Positions 4,868 to 10,646 of a stretch of 13,113 nucleotides of DNA are shown here, piece after piece. The notes beneath the pieces are model-generated. The model did not search any database. It was not told where the DNA came from and worked only from the letters and a program-made list of their open reading frames with translations. Every line of letters begins with the position of its first letter. Position 1 is the first letter of the stretch. The position numbers were made by a program, and so were the translations under genes. The DNA comes from an uncultured Erysipelotrichaceae bacterium (lineage in GTDB: Bacteria; Bacillota_I; Bacilli_A; Erysipelotrichales; Erysipelotrichaceae), in contig CALUZL010000024.1 of NCBI GenBank assembly GCA_944325295.1, forward strand, positions 1-13,113, written 5' to 3'.

Positions 4868-5674
4868 ATGAAAAAGACATTATTCAAGACTTTAGTTATC
4901 GCGATCATCGCCTTGATGCTTACGGCGTGCAATGCTGCTCCAAGCGAGAGTGCTACGACCATAAACGACGGTGGCACCCTCATCCTCAGCGTCAACCCCG
5001 AGATAAAGATCTGCTATGATGAAAATGGGCTTGTCGAAGCGGTCGAAGGCGTCAACGATGACGGCAAGAAGATCGTCGAAGACTTCAGCGACTACATTGG
5101 CAAAGAAGCCCGGACCGTAGTTAGTGAGCTCGTTACCAAGATTGGGGCTGCCGGCTACTTCGTTGAAGAGGTCGAAGGAGAACGCAAACAGGTCATCATC
5201 GAGATCGAGAAGGGCTCAGCCATACCCTATGACGGCTTTATCGATGAAGTAGTAAACGATGTCAAGAAAGCGACTGACACCAACCGCTGGTATAGCCCAA
5301 TCGATGTCAGAAATGAGACTGATTATGGCTACACTCACTATATTGACACCGATTACGGTGATGGCAACGACAGTATCACCGATTATCATGACACGGATTA
5401 CGGACCGGACAACGACGGTGTGACCGATTATCATGACACGGACTACGGCTATCACAACGACAGTATCACGGATTATGATCAAAACAGAGTCGATGACACC
5501 GACTACGGTCCTTATAGTGATGGGGTTACGGATTATGCCGACACGGACTACGGCCCAACAAACGACGGTGTGACCGACTATGGCTATACCAATTACGGTG
5601 ATGGCGGTGATAGTGGTTATGATGCTTCATCTGACTACAGCGGTTCCGATTATGGAAACAGCGACTACGATTAA
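4868..5674 (+). CDS. Lipoprotein with an RsgI-type ectodomain and Asp/Tyr-rich tandem repeats
   Basis: 268 residues. The signal peptide ends in the lipobox LTAC (Cys21), so the protein is tethered to the outer face of the membrane. Residues about 35-130 resemble the RsgI ectodomain encoded by the preceding gene. GTLILSVNPEIKICY aligns with GSIYLDINPSVRIDV, keeping the Asn-Pro pair (Asn43-Pro44), and VEAVEGVNDDGKKIV aligns with VKALEGLNADGKELI. It lacks the cytoplasmic anti-sigma domain and the membrane helix. Residues 160-239 consist of five 15-residue repeats of the form DTDYGxxNDxxTDYx, with a five-residue insertion after the third. A degenerate Gly/Ser/Asp/Tyr tail runs to residue 268. The repeats recall calcium-binding Asp-rich repeats and could also be targets of the CotH-type kinase encoded in the same block. 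Its 3' end overlaps the next gene by 23 bases. Function unknown; a co-sensor or cell-surface structural role is inferred. Confidence 0.85.
   Translation: MKKTLFKTLVIAIIALMLTACNAAPSESATTINDGGTLILSVNPEIKICYDENGLVEAVEGVNDDGKKIVEDFSDYIGKEARTVVSELVTKIGAAGYFVEEVEGERKQVIIEIEKGSAIPYDGFIDEVVNDVKKATDTNRWYSPIDVRNETDYGYTHYIDTDYGDGNDSITDYHDTDYGPDNDGVTDYHDTDYGYHNDSITDYDQNRVDDTDYGPYSDGVTDYADTDYGPTNDGVTDYGYTNYGDGGDSGYDASSDYSGSDYGNSDYD
5345..5584 (+). repeat. 45-base coding tandem repeats (five units)
   Basis: Units at 5345-5389, 5390-5434, 5435-5479, 5495-5539 and 5540-5584 each encode DTDYG-xx-(N/S)D-xx-TDY-x. The third and fourth are separated by 15 extra bases (QNRVD). Two subtypes occur, with NDSITDY (units 1, 3) or (N/S)DGVTDY (units 2, 4, 5), and they alternate at first. 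Synonymous codons vary between units (GAT/GAC, TAT/TAC, ACC/ACG), so the protein repeat seems kept by selection, not only by recent copying. Confidence 0.93.
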
Positions 5675-6335
5675 AATACCAACAAGACATGAATACAAGC
5701 ACCGGATCAGCCAATTGGAAGCTCTGGTGCTTTCAAGGCGTCTTGGCAAAGTCTTAAGACATGACGCCAATGTCGGGACTGACGGCCGCTATCTTGTCAC
5801 CAGTCTTTACTTCGATTCGCCTTTCGATGAGGCTATGCAGGCCAAGATCGCCGGCATCTCCTACCGTGAGAAGTTTCGCATCCGCTACTATGGTCAAAAG
5901 GCGGGCTTCATCAAGCTTGAGAAGAAGTATAAAAAGCGCGATCTCGGGGCCAAAGATAGCGTGCGCCTTGAAGCCTTCGATGTCCAAAGGATCATCGCAG
6001 GAGACTTCACTTTTTTAAAGGAGTCCAAAGAAATGCTCAAGCGGGAATTCTATCTGCATCTTGTCGCTGGTTATCGGCCCAAGGTCATCATCCGCTATGA
6101 GCGAGAAGCTTTCACTTATCCACATGGCAATGTTCGGATCACCATCGATACCAAGATCAGTAGCTCCTTTGACACCAAGAACTTCTTAGGTGATGCCCGT
6201 TTCTATATGATCGAAGCTGATCCGATCTTAGAAGTCAAATACGATCGCTTTCTTCCGGATAATATCCGCTTGCTTGTAAATATCAATCAAAAAAGTATTG
6301 CTTATTCCAAATACGTAAAGGGGAGGACATCATGA
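5652..6335 (+). CDS. VTC-domain protein (polyphosphate-polymerase type)
   Basis: 227 residues from the ATG at 5652, consisting almost only of a VTC tunnel-fold domain. In yeast Vtc4 this domain polymerises the gamma-phosphate of ATP into polyphosphate. Conserved segments visible are TRHEYKHRI (11-19), YLVTSLYFDS (47-56), REKFRIRYYG (72-81, with Arg76 and Arg78), IKLEKKYK (87-94), KVIIRYEREAF (144-154), VRITIDTKI (161-169) and ILEVKYD (192-198, Glu194). These match the phosphate-binding basic residues and the metal-binding Glu of the family in order. No signal peptide or membrane helix is present, so it is cytoplasmic, presumably docked to the DUF4956 partner. The frame is open further upstream, but those ATGs lie deep in the repeat region; 5652 has a weak AGCGG at 5639-5643. 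The start is therefore uncertain. It overlaps the next gene by ATGA. Confidence 0.88.
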   Translation: METATTIKIPTRHEYKHRISQLEALVLSRRLGKVLRHDANVGTDGRYLVTSLYFDSPFDEAMQAKIAGISYREKFRIRYYGQKAGFIKLEKKYKKRDLGAKDSVRLEAFDVQRIIAGDFTFLKESKEMLKREFYLHLVAGYRPKVIIRYEREAFTYPHGNVRITIDTKISSSFDTKNFLGDARFYMIEADPILEVKYDRFLPDNIRLLVNINQKSIAYSKYVKGRTS

Positions 6336-7003
6336 CATTTCAAGACATCTTTAGATCATCGTTCATCGAATCGCTTGGATCCTTGACACTTTTAGACATG
6401 GTCATCGCCCTTGTCTTGGCTCTCCTTTTGGGGATCTTCATCTTTTTCATTTACCGCAGGTGTTATAGCGGCGTGATGTATTCGGCGAGCTTTGGGATCT
6501 CGCTCATCGCCCTTTGCATGATTACGGTGATGTTGATAATGACGGTCGTCTCGAATGTCGTCTTGTCGCTCGGCATGGTCGGTGCGCTCTCGATCGTCCG
6601 CTTTAGGGCAGCGATCAAAGAGCCTTTGGACATCGTCTTTCTCTTTTGGGCGATCGCGGTTGGCATCGTCTTGGCCTCCGGTCTTTTGCCTCTAGCGGTC
6701 CTAGGTTCGCTTTTCATCGGTCTTGTCCTCATCTTTTTAGCGAGGTCAAAGACCATCGATCGTCCCTATCTTCTCATTGTCGAACTGAACGATGACGAAA
6801 AAGAGATTGCGATAGCCGCAAAGATCAAGGCTAATACGAAGCGCATGGCGCTCAAGACCAAGACCCACACCAAAGATGGCATCGAGCTCGATTATGAGGT
6901 CAGGCTAAAGGATGAGGACACCACCTTTATCAATACGCTGATCAAAGATGAGGCCATAGCTCATATCGCTCTAGTCTCATATAACGGTGATTACCTAGGC
7001 TAA
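6332..7003 (+). CDS. DUF4956 multi-pass membrane protein
   Basis: 223 residues. Hydrophobic helices lie at about 22-41, 53-75, 100-115 and 118-137. Between the second and third helix is the family signature GMVGALSIVRFRAAIKEPLD (81-100), followed by IVFLFWAIAVGI. The C-terminal 80 residues are soluble and probably cytoplasmic. DUF4956 genes are repeatedly found between VTC and CotH genes in Bacillota and other bacteria. A role as membrane anchor or channel for the VTC enzyme's product is inferred from that context and is not proven. The ATG overlaps the VTC stop (ATGA), and GGGGAGG (6320-6326) gives a strong ribosome site. Confidence 0.88.
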   Translation: MTFQDIFRSSFIESLGSLTLLDMVIALVLALLLGIFIFFIYRRCYSGVMYSASFGISLIALCMITVMLIMTVVSNVVLSLGMVGALSIVRFRAAIKEPLDIVFLFWAIAVGIVLASGLLPLAVLGSLFIGLVLIFLARSKTIDRPYLLIVELNDDEKEIAIAAKIKANTKRMALKTKTHTKDGIELDYEVRLKDEDTTFINTLIKDEAIAHIALVSYNGDYLG

Positions 7004-7004
7004 T

Positions 7005-8432
7005 ATGATACGCTCACGAAACTTCGAGAAACTGGCGATCGTAGCCATCATCCTGGCCATCCTCATCGTCTTTGTCTTCTATCGGCTCGACTTCATAAAG
7101 GGCGAGTACACTGAGCCACTTTACAGCGAAAAGCTCTTTGATGATTCCTATGTGCACAATATCGATATCGATATCGAAGACATCGCTTCGATCCTGAAGG
7201 ATGGAAAAGAAGAGTATCGCCTCGCCGATGTGACGATCGACGGGGAGAGATTCGAAGATGTCGGTTTCCGCATCAAGGGCAACAATTCTCGCCGCCTGAT
7301 AGCGGAATATGGCCTGATACGCTATAGCTTCAAACTCGAATTCGATCACTATGTCCTCAATGATTACTATGGCCTCGATAAGCTTTCCCTCGATGCCTCT
7401 TTTCAGGACAACAGCTACCTTAAGACCTATCTTGCCTATGACATGATGGCGCACATGGGGATAAAGACGCCGCTTTTAAGCTTTACGGAGCTCAGTTTCA
7501 ACGGGGCTTATTTCGGGATGTATCTGGCGATCGAAGAGATGGAAGAAGCTTTTTTAGATCGAAACTTCGGAAGAGAGCATGGCGTTCTTTATAAACCTGA
7601 CTATCGCTATATGAGCGACGACAATACCGATCTGTATCTGGGCTATATCGATGACGATATTGCCAGTTACCCCAATATCTTCGATCATGCCAAGGTAAAA
7701 GTCGATGACGCAGACAAAAGAAGGGTCATCGAAGCTCTCAAAGCACTGGCTGAGGGGGATGACCTCGCTTCATATATCGATATTCTGGAAGTCATCGATT
7801 ATTTCGTCATCTCGGTCTTTGTGATGAACTGGGATTCCTATATCGGCCATACCGGCCACAATTACTATCTCTATGAAGAAGATGGAAAGATCGCCATCTT
7901 GCCCTGGGACTACAACCTGGCTTTCGGGACCTATGCCTTGGGGATGGGCGAGCCGATAAGAGATACGAACATCATCGTCAACTGGCCTATTGATACGCCC
8001 TGTGTTGGTGAGGTGATGTTGAGAAGACCACTGTATCATGAACTGATGAAGGTCTATATCGCCGATTATCATGATCGTTTTGCCTATTTTTTGAACTCTT
8101 ACTTTGGCTCAGGCAAATACCAAAAGACCTTCATCGAAGCTGCGAAGTTGATAGAGCCTTATGTGAAAGGCGATCCTTCGGCCTTTGTAAGTTATGAAGA
8201 TCATCTTTTGGCTCTAAAGACACTCGATGAACTGATCACGGCCCGAGTCATTAGCATCGCAGGGCAGCTGAATGGCGAATATCCGATCAAGCTAAAAGAC
8301 TATGATCACATAGGTGTCGATGTCAGTGATGTCGCGATCAGCGATCTTGGCGACTTCGAAGATCTGAGAAAAGCAAAGGCACATCACGATGAGCTCCTCA
8401 GGCGCTTAGAGGGTGATGGCATTGATTTTTAA
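7005..8432 (+). CDS. CotH-family protein kinase, membrane-anchored and outward-facing
   Basis: 475 residues. A single hydrophobic segment near the N-terminus (about 9-27, KLAIVAIILAILIVFVFYR) acts as signal-anchor, which places the rest outside. CotH-fold landmarks follow: VGFRIKGNNSRR (about 86-97), DKLSLDASFQDNSYLK, an ELSFNGAYFGMYLAIEEM segment (about 162-179), then NWDSYIGHTGHNYYLY (Asp277) and ILPWDYNLAFG (Asp302). In Bacillus CotH the two corresponding Asp residues are needed for catalysis and metal binding, and the 25-residue spacing fits. CotH kinases are atypical kinases that phosphorylate spore-coat proteins; related proteins in non-spore contexts have unknown targets. One base separates it from the DUF4956 stop. 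The ribosome site is weak, so translation is probably coupled. No terminator is visible after the stop. Confidence 0.88.
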   Translation: MIRSRNFEKLAIVAIILAILIVFVFYRLDFIKGEYTEPLYSEKLFDDSYVHNIDIDIEDIASILKDGKEEYRLADVTIDGERFEDVGFRIKGNNSRRLIAEYGLIRYSFKLEFDHYVLNDYYGLDKLSLDASFQDNSYLKTYLAYDMMAHMGIKTPLLSFTELSFNGAYFGMYLAIEEMEEAFLDRNFGREHGVLYKPDYRYMSDDNTDLYLGYIDDDIASYPNIFDHAKVKVDDADKRRVIEALKALAEGDDLASYIDILEVIDYFVISVFVMNWDSYIGHTGHNYYLYEEDGKIAILPWDYNLAFGTYALGMGEPIRDTNIIVNWPIDTPCVGEVMLRRPLYHELMKVYIADYHDRFAYFLNSYFGSGKYQKTFIEAAKLIEPYVKGDPSAFVSYEDHLLALKTLDELITARVISIAGQLNGEYPIKLKDYDHIGVDVSDVAISDLGDFEDLRKAKAHHDELLRRLEGDGIDF

Positions 8433-8450
8433 AAAGGCGCTCGTTATAAT
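8422..8450 (+). promoter_or_regulatory. Promoter of typA, positioned for a leaderless transcript
   Basis: TTGATT (8422-8427) and TATAAT (8445-8450) are separated by 17 bases. The ATG of typA begins at 8459, only eight bases after the -10 box, so transcription would start at or one to three bases before the ATG. The only purine run, GGGG at 8454-8457, is too close to the ATG to serve as a ribosome site. Confidence 0.6.
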
Positions 8451-8458
8451 TACGGGGT

Positions 8459-10291
8459 ATGGATTTTAGGAAGATTATAAACGTTGCGGTCATCGCCCAT
8501 GTCGATGCCGGTAAAAGTACGTTGGTCGATGCCTTTTTAAAACAGTCACACGTCTTCTCCGATCATGAAGAAGTAGTCGATTGTGTGATGGATTCTAACG
8601 ATTTGGAAAGGGAAAGAGGTATTACAATCTATTCGAAGAATTGCAGCGTCAATTATTTGGATTACAAGATAAATATCGTAGATACACCGGGGCATGCTGA
8701 TTTTTCAAGCGAAGTCGAACGTATCATCAAAACAGTCGATACGGTGATCTTGCTTGTGGATTCAAGCGAAGGACCGATGCCACAGACGCGTTATGTTTTA
8801 AAGAAGTCTTTGGAGGCAGATCTCAAACCGATCTTACTCATAAACAAGATCGACAAAAAAGATCAGCGCGCAAGCGAAGTCGTCGATGAGGTCTATGATC
8901 TGTTTTTGGAACTTGGAGCAACGGATGAGCAACTCGATTTCCCGATCCTATACGGCGTTGCTAAGGAGGGCATCGTTCGCTATGAGAGCGATGATACCAA
9001 TGATGATATCGTGCCGCTTTTTGAAACGATCATTAAAAGGACGGCTTATTATCCAAACCTTTTAGATAAAGAATTAAAGATGCAGGTAAGTGCCCTAGCT
9101 TATGATGACTACATCGGCAGGATCGGTATCGGTCGGGTCTATAGCGGCAGTATCAGGGCTAATGAAAACATCACGGTCTGCAATCAAAACGGGCGCAATG
9201 AAAATGCCAAGATCGCCAATCTTTACAATTATCAGGGCTTAAATCGCGTCGCGATAAAAGAGGCACAGTGTGGTGATATCGTCCTTATCAGCGGTATTTC
9301 CGATATCGAGATTGGGGATACGATTTGTGAGCTTGGAAAAGGTGATCCTTTAGAGCAGATTGCTATCGAAGAGCCGACACTTTCGATGAATTTCATGGTC
9401 AATACTTCACCATTTCAAGGCCAAAGCGGTAAGTATGTGACTTCGCGAAATATCAAAGAGCGTCTTGAGAGAGAGCTTGAAGTTAATGTCGGACTTAAAG
9501 TTGAGGCGACTGAATCGACAGATACGTTTAAAGTCAGCGGCAGGGGTGAACTCCACCTTTCGATCCTGCTTGAAAATATGCGCCGGGAAGGCTATGAAGT
9601 CGCTGTCAGCAAGCCAGAGGTCATCCTGAAGACCGATGCTGAGGGGAAGACGCTGGAGCCGATCGAAGAAGTCGTCTGCAGTGTTCCTGAGATCTATAGC
9701 GGCTCAGTAATAAACAAACTCAATCTGCGAAAAGGTCAAATGATCGATATTCAAGATGAGGGCTCCTATTCCCGGATCATCTATCATGTGCCGACCCGAG
9801 GCTTACTTGGCTATCGCAGTGAATTCATCAACGATACCAAGGGCGAGGGTGTCATGGTCAGACGCTTTCTTGACTACGAACCTTACCGAGGAGAGATAGC
9901 CCAAAGGCAAAACGGTGTTTTGATATCCTGTGAAAGCGGTAAGGCGATGACCTATGCCCTTTGGAATATCCAAGAGCGCGGACAGCTCTTTATCGGCCCG
10001 CAGACCGAGGTCTATGAGGGAATGATCATCGGTATGGCTGCCAAGAATATGGATATGGTCGTCAACCCCATCAAAAATAAAAAGATGACGGCTGTAAGGT
10101 CGACAGGAAACGATGAAGCGATGAAGCTTGTGCCGCCTAAAGTCTTGAGCTTGGAAGAGGCTTTGGAGTTTATCAATGACGATGAACTGGTGGAGATCAC
10201 ACCCGATGCGATCAGGCTCAGAAAGAAATACTTGACGGAGATCGATCGGCGTCGCCATTTTCGGGAAGTTAAAAAAGAAGAAAATAATTAG
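8459..10291 (+). CDS. typA: Translational GTPase TypA/BipA
   Basis: 610 residues, the normal TypA length. It is a ribosome-binding GTPase of the EF-G/LepA superfamily involved in ribosome assembly and stress adaptation. G1 is AHVDAGKST (13-21), where TypA normally has AHVDHGKTT. G2 is RERGITI, G3 is DTPGHADFSSEVER, and G4 is NKIDK. The G5 region reads YGVAKEG instead of the usual YASAxxG. EGPMPQTRYVLKKSLE, QMQVSALAYDDYIGRIGIGR-like domain II, the EF-G-like domain III (TFKVSGRGELHLSILLENMR, split here) and the TypA-specific end (GMAAKNMDMVVN and KKMTAVRSTGND) are all present. Overall a clear TypA, but a divergent one in the nucleotide-binding site. Possible leaderless start. The stop codon lies inside the CIRCE operator of groES. 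Confidence 0.95.
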   Translation: MDFRKIINVAVIAHVDAGKSTLVDAFLKQSHVFSDHEEVVDCVMDSNDLERERGITIYSKNCSVNYLDYKINIVDTPGHADFSSEVERIIKTVDTVILLVDSSEGPMPQTRYVLKKSLEADLKPILLINKIDKKDQRASEVVDEVYDLFLELGATDEQLDFPILYGVAKEGIVRYESDDTNDDIVPLFETIIKRTAYYPNLLDKELKMQVSALAYDDYIGRIGIGRVYSGSIRANENITVCNQNGRNENAKIANLYNYQGLNRVAIKEAQCGDIVLISGISDIEIGDTICELGKGDPLEQIAIEEPTLSMNFMVNTSPFQGQSGKYVTSRNIKERLERELEVNVGLKVEATESTDTFKVSGRGELHLSILLENMRREGYEVAVSKPEVILKTDAEGKTLEPIEEVVCSVPEIYSGSVINKLNLRKGQMIDIQDEGSYSRIIYHVPTRGLLGYRSEFINDTKGEGVMVRRFLDYEPYRGEIAQRQNGVLISCESGKAMTYALWNIQERGQLFIGPQTEVYEGMIIGMAAKNMDMVVNPIKNKKMTAVRSTGNDEAMKLVPPKVLSLEEALEFINDDELVEITPDAIRLRKKYLTEIDRRRHFREVKKEENN

Positions 10292-10314
10292 CACTCATAT
10301 TGACAGAGTGCTAT
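10288..10314 (+). promoter_or_regulatory. CIRCE operator (HrcA binding site)
   Basis: TTAGCACTC, nine bases, GAGTGCTAT: the classical CIRCE inverted repeat, with one deviation (last base T instead of A). HrcA represses groE operons by binding this element. It overlaps the typA stop codon (10289-10291) and contains the groES -35 box. The transcription start lies downstream, so CIRCE is not part of the groES mRNA and acts as DNA operator only. Confidence 0.95.
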
Positions 10315-10319
10315 TTTTT
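10289..10319 (+). terminator. Probable typA terminator formed by the CIRCE repeat
   Basis: In typA mRNA the CIRCE arms TAGCACTC (10289-10296) and GAGTGCTA (10306-10313) form an eight-pair stem with a nine-base loop, directly followed by six T (10314-10319). This has the form of an intrinsic terminator. No other terminator exists between typA and groES. Confidence 0.55.
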
Positions 10320-10347
10320 GTTATAATACATGTCGAGAAGAAAGGAG
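10300..10347 (+). promoter_or_regulatory. Housekeeping promoter and ribosome site of groESL
   Basis: Consensus -35 TTGACA (10300-10305) lies in the CIRCE spacer and right arm border; consensus -10 TATAAT (10322-10327) follows after 16 bases. AAAGGAG at 10341-10347 is a strong ribosome site nine bases before the groES ATG. HrcA on CIRCE would cover the -35 box and block the polymerase. Confidence 0.9.
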
Positions 10348-10356
10348 TGAGAGTTT

Positions 10357-10635
10357 ATGATAAAACCTCTCTACAACAACGTTTTACTAAAAAAGGAAAA
10401 AATGGTAAATACCACTTCCAGCGGTATTATTTTAAGTCAGAAAGAAAAGAATGAAGATTACGCATTAGTCGTAGCTGTCGGTACCGGCAAGATCGTCGAT
10501 GGCAAAAAGGAAGAGATTCCATTAAAAGTCAACGATAAAGTAATGTATAAAAAGTACAGTGGTACGGATGTCAAATACGAAGAAGAAGAATATATCCTGA
10601 TCGATGCCGAAGATATTTTGGCAATAGTAGAATAG
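10357..10635 (+). CDS. groES: Co-chaperonin GroES
   Basis: 92 residues, normal length. It forms the heptameric lid of the GroEL folding chamber in the cytoplasm. MIKPLYNNVLLKK is the conserved first strand. The mobile loop that contacts GroEL spans about 17-29 (VNTTSSGIILSQ, with the GIIL core at 23-26). The roof and C-terminal region include VNDKVMYKKYSGTDVK and the end EDILAIVE. It is the first gene of the CIRCE-controlled operon; groEL starts eleven bases after its stop. Confidence 0.97.
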   Translation: MIKPLYNNVLLKKEKMVNTTSSGIILSQKEKNEDYALVVAVGTGKIVDGKKEEIPLKVNDKVMYKKYSGTDVKYEEEEYILIDAEDILAIVE

Positions 10636-10646
10636 AGGTGTGATTT

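Noticed and set aside
5345..5584. Regular 45-base repeats that could suggest a CRISPR array or other DNA-level repeat
   Set aside because: The units are contiguous without spacers, stay in frame, and vary mostly at synonymous positions; they encode the lipoprotein's repeat domain.
4868..5674. Dockerin or cellulosomal module, given the SigI/RsgI context and Asp-rich repeats
   Set aside because: The 15-residue repeats lack the paired dockerin calcium loops and helices, and no carbohydrate-active enzyme is encoded nearby.
7005..8432. Spore-coat function for the CotH protein
   Set aside because: The name comes from Bacillus spore coat, but this protein has a membrane anchor and lies in a SigI block with no sporulation gene nearby; a spore role is not supported here.
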